Assembly (NCBI GenBank): GCA_037013495.1
Contig: CM072810.1
Location: 34,625,843-34,689,842, forward strand
Direction of reading: 5' to 3'
DNA length: 64,000 nt
From: Hippophae tibetana
Lineage: Eukaryota > Streptophyta > Magnoliopsida > Rosales > Elaeagnaceae
Positions 1 to 12,052 of the stretch are shown piece by piece. The notes beneath the pieces were generated by a model. The model was given only the letters and a program-made list of their open reading frames with translations, did not search any database and was not told the DNA's origin. Both the position numbers and the translations under genes were made by a program. How positions within the stretch are numbered: the first letter of the stretch is position 1; every line of letters starts with the position of its first letter.

Positions 1-237
1 AAGTGATGCAGTTCGAATACTTGCCCAATAGATTCATTTAAGAGTATGTTCGGTGGGCATGTACATGGACTTAAGCAAGGTAAATTTGGCATTAAAATGA
101 CAAGGTAGTATAGAAATTCTTTTTTCAATCTAATTTGCTTTGCAAATAGGTCCACCTAATTTTTACAAGTAGTTGATAATGTTTGAAAAACATTGAAAGA
201 CTTTGTCCAAAGTTTCTTCCCCTTGCATGATATAGTG
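1..237. repeat. Partial monomer at window edge (right end only, module 1)
   Basis: The window opens inside a unit at aagtgatgcagttcg and contains only its last 237 bp, with right module 1 (ctaatttttacaag). It matches the unit that begins at 2012 at a distance of 2364 bp, that is four units, with few differences. The correspondence continues to about position 830 (matching about 3194), so the left edge already shows a four-unit periodicity. Confidence 0.9.
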
Positions 238-3200
238 CTCAAAATTTCAATTCAACTTCATAATTCTATATTTATTTTAATATTGAAATGCTTATATGAG
301 TGGTCTCAAAAATCATTCATGTTGTTTTGAAGAATTACAATTTTAAATTAATTGTAATAATCATTTTAGAGCCCAAATTTCCTTTTTATAATAATCCTAA
401 AAAAGGGATTTTTTCTTTCTAAGAAATTTAGTAAATCACACTGCAAGTAGAGCCATTTTCTCTTCATTATGATTAGAGTCATCTTTTCTAACACTTGGGT
501 CAAAAACATGTTCACTCTCACCACTATCCTTGATGTCTTGAGGGCCAATTTCTTTCCCTCCTCGAAAATCGATTGCTCTCAACTTGTGCAAAAGTGATGC
601 AGTTCGAATACTTGCCCAACAGATTCATTTAAGAGTATGTTCGGTGGGCATGTACATGGACTTAAGCAAGGTAACTTTGGCATTAAAATGACAAGGTAGT
701 ATAGGAATGATTTTTTCAATCTAATTTGCTTTGCAAATAGGTCCACCCAATTTTTACAAGTAGTTGATAATGTTTGAAAAACATTGAAAGACTTTGTCCA
801 AAGTTTCTTCCCCTTGCATGATATAGAGCTCAAAATTTCAATTCAACTTCATAATTCTAGATTTCTTTTAATATTGAATCGCTTATATGAGTGGTCTCAA
901 AAATCATTCTTGTTGTTTTGAAGAAGTACAATTTTAAATTAATTGTATTAATCATTTTATAGCCCTAATTTCCTTTTTATAATAATCCTAAAAAAAGGGT
1001 TTCTTATTTCTAAGAAATTTAGGAAATGACACTGCAAGTAGAGCCATTGTTTTCTTCATTATGATTAGAGTAATCTTTTCTAACACTTGGGTCAAAAACG
1101 TGTTCACTCTCACCACTATCCTTGATGTCTTGAGGGCCAATTTCTTTCCCTCCTCGAAAGTCGATTGCTCTCAACTTGTGCAAAAGTGATGCAGTTCGAA
1201 TACTTGCCCAACAGATTCATTTAAGAGTATGTTCGGTGGGCATGTACATGGACTTAAGCAAGGTAACTTTGGCATTAAAATGACAAGGTAGTATAGGAAT
1301 GATTTTTTCAATCTAATTTTCTTTGCAAATAGGTCCACCCAAGTTTTACAAGTAGTTGATAATGTTTGAAAAACATTGAAAGACTTTGTCCAAAGTTTCT
1401 TCCCCTTGCATGATATAGTGCTCAAAATTTCAATTCAACTTCATAATTCTAGATTTCTTTTAATATTGAATCGCTTATATGAGTGGTCTCAAAAATCATT
1501 CTTGTTGTTTTGAAGAAGTACAATTTTAAATTAATTGTATTAATCATTTTAGAGCCCTAATTTCCTTTTTATAATAATCCTAAAAAAAGGGTTTCTTATT
1601 TCTAAGAAATTTAGGAAATCACACTGCAAGTAGGGCCATTGTTTTCTTCATTATGATTAGAGTAATCTTTTCTAACACTTGGGTCAAAAACGTGTTCAGT
1701 CTCACCACAATCCTTGATGTCTTGAGGGCCAATTTCTTTCCCTCCTCGAAAGACGATTGCTCTCAACTGGGGCAAAAGTGATGCAGTTCCAATACTTGCC
1801 CAACAGATTCATTTAAGAGTATGTTCGGTGGGCTTGTAAATAGACTTAAGCAAGGTAACTTTGGCATTAAAATGATAAGGTAGTATAGGAATGATTTTAT
1901 CAATCTAATTTTCTTGGCAAATAGGTCCACCAAACTTTTCAAGGAGTTGCTAATGTTTGAAAAACATTGAAAGACTTTGTCTAAAGTTTCATCCCCTTCC
2001 ATGATATAGTGCTCAAAATTTCAATTCAACTTCATAATTCTAGATTGATTTTAATGTTGAAATGCTTATATGAGTGGTCTCCAAAATCATTCATGTTGTT
2101 TTTGAAGAAGTAAAATTGTAAATGCATCATAATAATCATTTTAGATCCCTAATTAGCTTTTTTTAATATCCCTAAAAAGGGTTTCTTATTTCTAAGAAAT
2201 TTAGGAAATCACACTGCAAGTAGAGCCATTTTCTCTTCATTATGATTAGAGTCATCTTTTCTAATAATTGGGTCAAAAGCGTGTTCACTCTCACCACTAT
2301 CTTTGATGTCTTGAGGAACAATTTCCTTCCCTCCACGATAGTAAACTGCTCTCAACTTAGGCAAAAGTGATGCAGTTCGAATACTTGCCCAATAGATTCA
2401 TTTAAGAGTATGTTCGGTGGGCATGTACATGGACTTAAGCAAGGTAACTTTGGCATTAAAATGACAAGGTAGTATAGAAATTCTTTTTTCAATCTAATTT
2501 GCTTTGCAAATAGGTCCACCTAATTTTTACAAGTAGTTGATAATGTTTGAAAAACATTGAAAGACTTTGTCCAAAGTTTCTTCCCCTTGCATGATATAGT
2601 GCTCAAAATTTCAATTCAACTTCATAATTCTAGATTTATTTTAATATTGAAATGCTTATATGAGTGGTCTCAAAAATCATTCATGTTGTTTTGAAGAATT
2701 ACAATTTTAAATTAATTGTAATAATCATTTTAGAGCCCAAATTTCCTTTTTATAATAATCCTAAAAAAGGGATTTTTTCTTTCTAAGAAATTTAGGAAAT
2801 CACACTGCAAGTAGAGCCATTTTCTCTTCATTATGATTAGAGTCATCTTTTCTAACACTTGGGTCAAAAACATGTTCACTCTCACCACTATCCTTGATGT
2901 CTTGAGGGCCAATTTCTTTCCCTCCTCGAAAGTCGATTGCTCTCAACTTGTGCAAAAGTGATGCAGTTCGAATACTTGCCCAACAGATTCATTTAAGAGT
3001 ATGTTCGGTGGGCATGTACATGGACTTAAGCAAGGTAACTTTGGCATTAAAATGACAAGGTAGTATAGGAATGATTTTTTCAATCTAATTTGCTTTGCAA
3101 ATAGGTCCACCCAATTTTTACAAGTAGTTGATAATGTTTGAAAAACATTGAAAGACTTTGTCCAAAGTTTCTTCCCCTTGCATGATATAGTGCTCAAAAT

Positions 3201-6200
3201 TTCAATTCAACTTCATAATTCTAGATTTATTTTAATATTGAAATGCTTATATGAGTGGTCTCAAAAATCATTCATGTTGTTTTGAAGAATTACAATTCTA
3301 AATTAATTGTAATAATCATTTTAGAGCCCTAATTTCCTTTTTATAATAATCCTAAAAAAGGGATTTTTTCTTTCTAAGAAATTTAGGAAATCACACTACA
3401 AGTAGAGCCATTTTCTCTTCATTATGATTAGAGTCATCTTTTCTAACACTTGGGTCAAAAACATGTTCACTCTCACCACTATCCTTGATGTCTTGAGGGC
3501 CAATTTCTTTCCCTCCTCGAAATTAGATTGCTCTCAACTTGGGCAGAATTGATGTAGTTCGAATACTTGCCCAACAGATTCATTTAAGTGTATGTTTGGT
3601 AGGCATGTACATGGACTTAAGCAAGGTAACTTTGGCATTAAAATGATAAGGTAGAATAGGAATGATTTTCTCAATTTAATTTTCTTTGCAAATAGGTCCA
3701 CTAAACTTCTTCAAGGAGTTGATAATGTTTGAAAAACATTGAAAGACTTTGTCCAACGTTTCTTCCCCTTGCATGATATAGTGCTCAAAATTTCAATTCA
3801 ACTTCATAATTCTAGATTTCTTTTAATATTGAATCGCATATATGAGTGGTCTCAAAAATCATTCTTGTTGTTTTGAAGAAGTACAATTTTAAATTAATTG
3901 TATTAATCATTTTAGAGCCCTAATTTCCTTTTTATAATAATCCTAAAAAAAGGGTTTCTTATTTCTAAGAAATTTAGGAAATCACACTGCAAGTAGGGCC
4001 ATTGTTTTCTTCATTATGATTAGAGTAATCTTTTCTAACACTTGGGTCAAAAACGTGTTCAGTCTCACCACAATCCTTCATGTCTTGAGGGTAAATTTCT
4101 TTACCTCCTCGAAAGACGATTACTCTCAACTGGGGCAAAAGTGATGCAGTTCCAATACTTGCCCAACAGATTCATTTAAGAGTATGTTTGGTGGGCTTGT
4201 AAATAAACTTAAGCAAGGTAACTTTGGCATTAAAATGATAAGGTAGTATAGGAATTATTTTCTCAATCTAATTTTCTTTGGAAATAGGTCGACCCAAGTT
4301 TTACAAGTAGTTGATAATGTTTGAAAAACATTGAAAGACTTTGTCCAAAGTTTCTTCCCCTTGCATGATATAGAGCTCAAAATTTCAATTCAACTTCATA
4401 ATTCTAGATTTATTTTAATATTGAAATGCCTATATGAGTGGTCTCAAAAATCATTCATGTTGTTTTGAATAAGTACAATTTTAAATTAATTCTAATAATC
4501 ATTTTAGAGCCCTAATTTCCTTTTTATAATAATCCTAAAAAAGGGATTTTTTCTTTCTAAGAAATTTAGGAAATCACACTGCAAGTGTAGCCATTTTCTC
4601 TTCATTATGATTAGAGTCATCTTTTCTAACACGTGGGTCAAAAACATGTTCACTCTCACCACTATCCTTGATGTCTTGAGGGCCAATTTCTTTCCCTCCT
4701 CGGAAGTCTATTGCTCTCAACTTGTACAAAAGTGATGCTGTTCGAATACTTGCCCAACAGATTCATTTAAGAGTATGTTCGGTGGGCATGTACATGGACT
4801 TAAGCAAGGTAACTTTGGCATTAAAATGATAAGGTAGTATAGGAATGATTTTCTCAATATAATTTTCTTTGCAAATAGGTCCACCCAATTTTTACAAGTA
4901 GTTGATAATGTTTGAAAAACATTGAAAGACTTTGTCCAAAGTTTCTTCCCCTTGCATGATATAGTGCTCAAAATTTCAATTCAACTTCATAATTCTAGAT
5001 TTATTTTAATATTGAACTGCTTATATGAGTGGTCTCAGAAATCATTCATGTTGTTTTGAAGAATTACAATTTTAAATTAATTGTAATAATCATTTTAGAG
5101 CCCTAATTTCCTTTTTATAATAATCCTAAAAAAGGGATTTTTTCTTTCTAAGAAATTTAGGAAATCACACTGCAAGTGTAGCCATTTTCTCTTCATTATG
5201 ATTAGAGTCATCTTTTCTAACACTTGGGTCAAAAACGTGTTCACTCTCACCACTATCCTTCATGTCTTGAGGGTAAATTTCTTTACCTCCTCGAAAGTAG
5301 ATTGCTCTCAACTTGGGTAAAAGTGATGTAGTTCGAATACTTGCCCAACAGATTCATTTAAGAGTATGTTCGGTGTGCATGTACATGGACTTAAGCAAGG
5401 TAACTTTGGCATTAAAATGATAAGGTAGAATAGGAATGATTTTCTCAATTTAATTTTCTTTGCAAATAGGTCCACTAAACTTCTTCAAGGAGTTGATAAT
5501 GTTTGAAAAACATTGAAAGACTTTGTCCAAAGTTTCTTCCCCTTGCATGATATAGTGCTCAAAATTTCAATTCAACTTCATAATTCTAGATTTCTTTTAA
5601 TATTGAATCGCTTATATGAGTGGTCTCAAAAATCATTCTTGTTGTTTTGAAGAAGTACAATTTTAAATTAATTGTATTAATCATTTTAGAGCCCTAATTT
5701 CCTTTTTATAATAATCCTAAAAAAAGGGTTTCTTATTTCTAAGAAATTTAGGAAATCACACTGCAAGTAGGGCCATTGTTTTCTTCATTATGATTAGAGT
5801 AATCTTTTCTAACACTTGGGTCAAAAACGTGTCCAGTCTCACCACAATCCTTCATGTCTTGAGGGTAAATTTCTTTACCTCCTCGAAAGTAGATTGCTCT
5901 CAACTTGGGTAAAAGTGATGTAGTTCGAATACTTGCCCAACAGATTCATTTAAGAGTATGTTCGGTGGGCATGTACATGGACTTAAGCAAGGTAACTTTG
6001 GCATTAAAATGATAAGGTAGTATAGGAATTATTTTCTCAATCTAATTTTCTTTGGAAATAGGTCCACCCAAGTTTTACAAGTAGTTGATAATGTTTGAAA
6101 AACATTGAAAGACTTTGTCCAAAGTTTCTTCCCCTTGCATGATATAGAGCTCAAAATTTCAATTCAACTTCATAATTCTAGATTTATTTTAATATTGAAA

Positions 6201-7149
6201 TGCTTATATGAGTGGTCTCAAAAATCATTCATGTTGTTTTGAAGAATTACAATTTTAAATTAATTGTAATAATCATTTTAGAGCCCAAATTTCCTTTTTA
6301 TAATAATCCTAAAAAAGGGCTTTTTCTTTTTAAGAAATTTAGGAAATCACACTGCAAGTGGAGCCATTTTCTCTTCATTATGATTAGAGTCATCTTTTCT
6401 AACAATTGGGTCAAAAACATGTTCACTCTCACCACTATCCTTGATGTCTTGAGGAACAATTTCCTTCCCTCCTCGAAAGACGATTACTCTCAACTGGGGC
6501 AAAAGTGATGCAGTTATAATACTTGCCCAACAGATTCATTTAAGAGTATGTTTGGTGGGCTTGTAAATAAACTTAAGCAAGGTAACTTTGGCATTAAAAT
6601 GATAAGGTAGTATAGGAATGATTTTATCAATCTAATTTTCTTGGCAAATAGGTCCACCAAACTTTTCAAGGAGTTGCTAATGTTTGAAAAACATTGAAAG
6701 ACTTTGTCTAAAGTTTCATCCCCTTCCATGATATAGTGCTCAAAATTTCAATTCAACTTCATAATTCTAGATTGATTTTAATGTTGAAATGCTTATATGA
6801 GTGGTCTCCAAAATCATTCATGTTGTTTTTGAAGAAGTAAAATTGTAAATGCATCATAATAATCATTTTAGAGCCCTAATTTCCTTTTTATAATAATCCT
6901 AAAAAAGGGATTTTTTCTTTCTAAGAAATTTAGGAAATCACACTGCAAGTGTAGCCATTTTCTCTTCATTATGATTAGAGTCATCTTTTCTAACACGTGG
7001 GTCAAAAACATGTTCACTCTCACCACTATCCTTGATGTCTTGAGGGCCAATTTCTTTCCCTCCTCGAAAGTCTATTGCTCTCAACTTGTACAAAAGTGAT
7101 GCTGTTCGAATACTTGCCCAACAGATTCATTTAAGAGTATGTTCGTTGG
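238..7149. repeat. Mixed monomer block, units 1 to mid-12
   Basis: Unit starts and codes: 238 A1, 829 A1, 1421 A3, 2012 B1, 2602 A1, 3193 A2, 3784 A1, 4376 A1, 4967 A2, 5558 A1, 6150 A3, 6739 A2 with a B-type head. The order is irregular. Four-unit (2364 bp) correspondences remain between about 1-830 and 2365-3194, and between about 4500-4860 and 6865-7225; the second pair shares the rare tgtacaaaagtgatgctg. The A3 unit at 1421 is followed by B at 2012, the usual 3-then-B order. Units 9 and 10 share the variant gagggtaaatttctttacc near 5270 and 5862. The block looks like an older four-unit repeat scrambled by unequal exchange. Confidence 0.85.
2602..3192. repeat. Exemplar monomer, type A1 (591 bp)
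   Basis: This is a typical unit of the commonest class. In order it holds ctcaaaatttcaattcaac, TCTAGA, atgcttatatgagtggtctc, the AT-rich aattttaaattaattg, gagcccaaatttcc (gagccctaatttcc in most A units), cctaaaaaaggg, the tcactgcaagtagagcc-like segment, gggtcaaaaacatgttcac, cctcgaaagtcg, ttcgaatacttgccc, ttcggtgggcatgtacatgg, cttaagcaagg, gacaaggtagtatagg, then module 1 and cttccccttgcatgatatag. The period 591 equals 3 x 197, so a minus-strand frame can pass from one unit to the next without a shift. Confidence 0.9.
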
Positions 7150-7330
7150 GCATGTACATGGACTTAAGCAAGGTAACTTTGGCATTAAAATGATAAGGTA
7201 GTATAGGAATGATTTTCTCAATATAATTTTCTTTGCAAATAGGTCCACTAAACTTCTTCAAGGAGTTGATAATGTTTGAAAAACATTGAAAGACTTTGTC
7301 CAAAGTTTCTTCCCCTTGCATGATATAGTG
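6739..7330. repeat. Chimeric monomer: B-type head on A2 body
   Basis: The head reads TCTAGATTGATTTTAATG, ggtctccaaaatc and tgtttttgaagaagtaaaa as in type B, but from about 6870 it reads gagccctaatttcc as in type A, and it ends with right module 2. The exchange point is in aataatcattttaga, near 6858-6872, which is identical in both classes. The preceding unit at 6150 ends in module 3, so the 3-to-B linkage is kept up to this crossover. Confidence 0.82.
7127..7321 (-). pseudogene. Copia-type gag remnant, N-terminal core segment (module 2)
   Basis: This 64-codon minus-strand frame starts MQGEETLDKVFQCFSN and continues INSLKK, GPICKENYIEK, LPYHFNAKVT and EHTLK before the common TGA. Module 2 keeps the gag reading frame, and the codon that is a stop at 50330-50332 is TAT (Tyr) here. 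That makes module 2 the least damaged form of this region. MPNEHTLK replaces the usual MPTEHTLK. The segment matches the middle of the copia gag domain; the downstream part continues in the same frame after the stop. Confidence 0.65.
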
Positions 7331-9491
7331 CTCAAAATTTCAATTCAACTTCATAATTCTAGATTTATTTTAATATTCAAATGCTTATATTAGTGGTCTC
7401 AAAAATCATTCATGTTGTTTTGAAGAATTACAATTTTAAATTAATTGTAATAATCATTTTAGAGCCCTAATTTCCTTTTTATAATAATCCTTAAAAAGGG
7501 TTTTTTTCTTTCTAAGAAATTTAGGAAATCACACTGCAAGTAGAGCCATTTTCTCTTCATTATGATAAGAGTCATCTTTTCTAACACCTGGGTCAAAAAC
7601 ATGTTCACTCTAACCACTATCCTTGATGTCTTGAGAGCCAATTTCTTTCCCTCCTCGAAAGTAGATTGCTCTCAACTTGGGCAGAATTGATGTAGTTCGA
7701 ATACTTGCCCAACAGATTCATTTAAGTGTATGTTTGGTAGGCATGTACATGGACTTAAGCAAGGTAACTTTGGCATTAAAATGATAAGGTAGTATAGGAA
7801 TTATTTTCTCAATCTAATTTTCTTTGGAAATAGGTCCACCCAAGTTTTACAAGTAGTTGATAATGTTTGAAAAACATTGAAAGACTTTGTCCAAAGTTTC
7901 TTCCCCTTGCATGATATAGAGCTCAAAATTTCAATTCAACTTCATAATTCTAGATTTATTTTAATATTGAATCGCTTATATGAGTGGTCTCAAAAATCAT
8001 TCATGTTGTTTTGAAGAAGTACAATTTTAAATTAATTGTAATAATCATTTTAGAGCCCTAATTTCCTTTTTATAATAATCCTAAAAAAAGGGTTTCTTAT
8101 TTCTAAGAAATTTAGGAAATCACACTGCAAGTAGAGCCATTTTTTTCTTCATTATGATTAGAGTAATCTTTTCTAACACTTGGGTCAAAAACGTGTTCAC
8201 TCTCACCACTATCCTTGATGTCTTGAGGGCAAATTTCTTTACCTCTTCGAAATTATATTGCTCTCAACTTGGGTAAAAGTGATGTAGTTCGAAAACTTGC
8301 CCAACATGCTCATTTAAGAGTATGTTCGGTGGGCATGTACATGGACTTAAGCAAGGTAACTTTGGCATTAAAATGACAAGGTAGTATAGGAAGGATTTTT
8401 TCAATCTAATTTTCTTTGCAAATAGGTCCACCCAATTTTTACAAGTAGTTGATAATGTTTGAAAAACATTGAAAGACTTTGTCCAAAGTTTCTTCCCCTT
8501 GCATGATATAGTGCTCAAAATTTCAATTCAACTTCATAATTCTAGATTTATTTTTATATTGAACTGCTTATATGAGTGGTCTCAAAAATCATTCATGTTG
8601 TTTTGAAGAATTACAATTTTAAATTAATTGTAATAATCATTTTAGAGCCCAAATTTCCTTTTTATAATAATCCTAAAAAAGGGATTTTTTCTTTCTAAGA
8701 AATTTAGGAAATCACACTGCAAGTGGAGCCATTTTCTCTTCATTATGATTAGAGTCATCTTTTCTAATAATTGGGTCAAAAGCGTGTTCACTCTCACCAC
8801 TATCTTTGATGTCTTGAGGAACAATTTCCTTCCCTCCTCGAAAGTAAACTGCTCTCAACTTAGGCAAAAGTGATGCAGTTCGAATACTTGCCCAATAGAT
8901 TCATTTAAGAGTATGTTCGGTGGGCATGTACATGGACTTAAGCAAGGTAACTTTGGCATTAAAATGACAAGGTAGTATAGGAATTCTTTTTTCAATCTAA
9001 TTTGCTTTGCAAATAGGTCCACCCAATTTTCACAAGTAGTTGATAATGTTTGAAAAACATTGAAAGACTTTGTCCAAAGTTTCTTCCCCTTGCATGATAT
9101 AGTGCTCAAAATTTCAATTCAACTTCATAATTCTAGATTTATTTTAATATTGAAATGCTTATATGAGTGGTCTCAAAAATCATTCATGTTGTTTTGAAGA
9201 ATTACAATTCTAAATTAATTGTAATAATCATTTTAGAGCCCTAATTTCCTTTTTATAATAATCCTAAAAAAGGGATTTTTTCTTTCTAAGAAATTTAGGA
9301 AATCACACTGCAAGTAGAGCCATTTTCTCTTCATTCTGATTAGAGTCATCTTTTCTAACACTTGGGTCAAAAACATGGTCACTCTCACCACTATCCTTGA
9401 TGTCTTGAGGGCCAATTTCTTTCCCTCCTCGAAAGTAGATTGCTCTCAACTTGGGCAGAATTGATGTAGTTCGAATACTTGCCCAACAGAT

Positions 9492-9686
9492 TCATTTAAG
9501 TGTATGTTTGGTAGGCATGTACATGGACTTAAGCAAGGTAACTTTGGCATTAAAATGATAGGGTAGTATAGGAATGATTTTCTCAATATAATTTTCTTTG
9601 CAAATAGGTCCACTAAACTTCTTCAAGGAGTTGATAATGTTTGAAAAACATTGAAAGACTTTGTCCAAAGTTTCTTCCCCTTGCAT
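9492..9686 (-). pseudogene. Copia-type gag remnant, core segment (module 2)
   Basis: This is the four-unit-period copy of the remnant at 7127-7321. It keeps the same 64-codon gag frame with MPTKHTLK at the end. The variant gtatgtttggtagg on the plus strand marks the T-to-K change and is shared with 11858 and 13040. Confidence 0.65.
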
Positions 9687-11857
9687 GATATAGTGCTCAA
9701 AATTTCAATTCAACTTCATAATTCTAGATTTATTTTAATATTCAAATGCTTATATTAGTGGTCTCAAAAATCATTCATGTTGTTTTGAAGAATTACAATT
9801 TTAAATTAATTGTAATAATCATTTTAGAGCCCTAATTTCCTTTTTATAATAATCCCTAAAAAGGGTTTTTTTCTTTCTAAGAAATTTAGGAAATCACACT
9901 GCAAGTAGAGCCATTTTCTCTTCATTATGATAAGAGTCATCTTTTCTAACACCTGGGTCAAAAACATGTTCACTCTAACCACTATCCTTGATGTCTTGAG
10001 AGCCAATTTCTTTCCCTCCTCGAAAGTAGATTGCTCTCAACTTGGGCAGAATTGATGTAGTTCGAATACTTGCCCAACAGATTCATTTAAGTGTATGTTT
10101 GGTAGGCATGTACATGGACTTAAGCAAGGTAACTTTGGCATTAAAATGATAAGGTAGTATAGGAATTATTTTCTCAATCTAATTTTCTTTGGAAATAGGT
10201 CCACCCAAGTTTTACAAGTAGTTGATAATGTTTGAAAAACATTGAAAGACTTTGTCCAAAGTTTCTTCCCCTTGCATGATATAGAGCTCAAAATTTCAAT
10301 TCAACTTCATAATTCTAGATTTATTTTAATATTGAATCGCTTATATGAGTGGTCTCAAAAATCATTCATGTTGTTTTGAAGAAGTACAATTTTAAATTAA
10401 TTGTAATAATCATTTTAGAGCCCTAATTTCCTTTTTATAATAATCCTAAAAAAAGGGTTTCTTATTTCTAAGAAATTTAGGAAATCACACTGCAAGTAGA
10501 GCCATTTTTTTCTTCATTATGATTAGAGTAATCTTTTCTAACACTTGGGTCAAAAACGTGTTCACTCTCACCACTATCCTTGATGTCTTGAGGGCAAATT
10601 TCTTTACCTCTTCGAAAGTATATTGCTCTCAACTTGGGTAAAAGTGATGTAGTTCGAAAACTTGCCCAACATGCTCATTTAAGAGTATGTTCGGTGGGCA
10701 TGTACATGGACTTAAGCAAGGTAACTTTGGCATTAAAATGACAAGGTAGTATAGGAAGGATTTTTTCAATCTAATTTTCTTTGCAAATAGGTCCACCCAA
10801 TTTTTACAAGTAGTTGATAATGTTTGAAAAACATTGAAAGACTTTGTCCAAAGTTTCTTCCCCTTGCATGATATAGTGCTCAAAATTTCAATTCAACTTC
10901 ATAATTCTAGATTTATTTTTATATTGAACTGCTTATATGAGTGGTCTCAAAAATCATTCATGTTGTTTTGAAGAATTACAATTTTAAATTAATTGTAATA
11001 ATCATTTTAGAGCCCAAATTTCCTTTTTATAATAATCCTAAAAAAGGGATTTTTTTCTTTCTAAGAAATTTAGGAAATCACACTGCAAGTGGAGCCATTT
11101 TCTCTTCATTATGATTAGAGTCATCTTTTCTAATAATTGGGTCAAAAGCGTGTTCACTCTCACCACTATCTTTGATGTCTTGAGGAACAATTTCCTTCCC
11201 TCCTCGAAAGTAAACTGCTCTCAACTTAGGCAAAAGTGATGCAGTTCGAATACTTGCCCAATAGATTCATTTAAGAGTATGTTCGGTGGGCATGTACATG
11301 GACTTAAGCAAGGTAACTTTGGCATTAAAATGACAAGGTAGTATAGGAATTCTTTTTTCAATCTAATTTGCTTTGCAAATAGGTCCACCCAATTTTCACA
11401 AGTAGTTGATAATGTTTGAAAAACATTGAAAGACTTTGTCCAAAGTTTCTTCCCCTTGCATGATATAGTGCTCAAAATTTCAATTCAACTTCATAATTCT
11501 AGAGTTATTTTAATATTGAAATGCTTATATGAGTGGTCTCAAAAATCATTCATGTTGTTTTGAAGAATTACAATTTTAAATTAATTGTAATAATCATTTT
11601 AGAGCCCTAATTTCCTTTTTATAATAATCCTAAAAAAGGGATTTTTTCTTTCTAAGAAATTTAGGAAATCACACTGCAAGTAGAGCCATTTTCTCTTCAT
11701 TATGATTAGAGTCATCTTTTCTAACACTTGGGTCAAAAACATGTTCACTCTCACCACTATCCTTGATGTCTTGAGGGCCAATTTCTTTCCCTCCTCGAAA
11801 GTAGATTGCTCTCAACTTGGGCAGAATTGATGTAGTTCGAATAATTGCCCAACAGAT

Positions 11858-12052
11858 TCATTTAAGTGTATGTTTGGTAGGCATGTACATGGACTTAAGC
11901 AAGGTAACTTTGGCATTAAAATGATAAGGTAGTATAGGAATTATTTTCTCAATATAATTTTCTTTGCAAATAGGTCCACTAAACTTCTTCAAGGAGTTGA
12001 TAATGTTTGAAAAACATTGAAAGACTTTGACCAAAGTTTCTTCCCCTTGCAT
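11858..12052 (-). pseudogene. Copia-type gag remnant, core segment (module 2)
   Basis: This is the third copy of the four-unit repeat version. It differs by LVKVF in place of LDKVF (plus strand ctttgaccaaag). The substitution hits a position that is conserved in nearly all other units, as expected without selection on the protein. Confidence 0.63.

Noticed and set aside
366..548. Recurrent 60-codon minus-strand frame (starts MALKTSRIVV) in dozens of units
   Set aside because: It starts at TTG, is out of frame with the gag-like blocks, overlaps the gag frame on the same strand, and varies freely between units. It repeats only because the satellite repeats.
601..620. Possible CENP-B box at ttcgaatacttgccc
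   Set aside because: The TTCG start matches but the required A and CGGG positions do not. CENP-B boxes are also not expected in plants.
579..833. Recurrent 84-codon minus-strand frame (starts MSTISCKGKK)
   Set aside because: It begins at TTG inside the boundary motif and is the shifted reading of the gag-like region in module 1 units. There is no recognisable domain and it is stopped or altered at random.
2158..2178. CCCTAAA plant telomere-like heptamer in type B units
   Set aside because: There is a single copy per unit within ccctaaaaaggg and no tandem heptamers, so there is no evidence of a telomeric origin.
2602..3192. Shorter internal subrepeat within the 590-bp unit
   Set aside because: Short words recur (cattcatg, gttttgaaga, ttgaaaaac) but I saw no regular internal period or duplicated half.
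6212..6508. Plus-strand frames of 76-102 codons (6212, 30596, 34731, 38272, 53616)
   Set aside because: They are antisense to the gag remnant, occur only where chance substitutions remove stops, and show no domain.
7127..7321. Zinc knuckle, protease or integrase coding remains next to the gag segment
   Set aside because: No CX2CX4HX4C pattern or later pol motif was found. The unit stops just after the basic FLRKK stretch and passes into the AT-rich joint.
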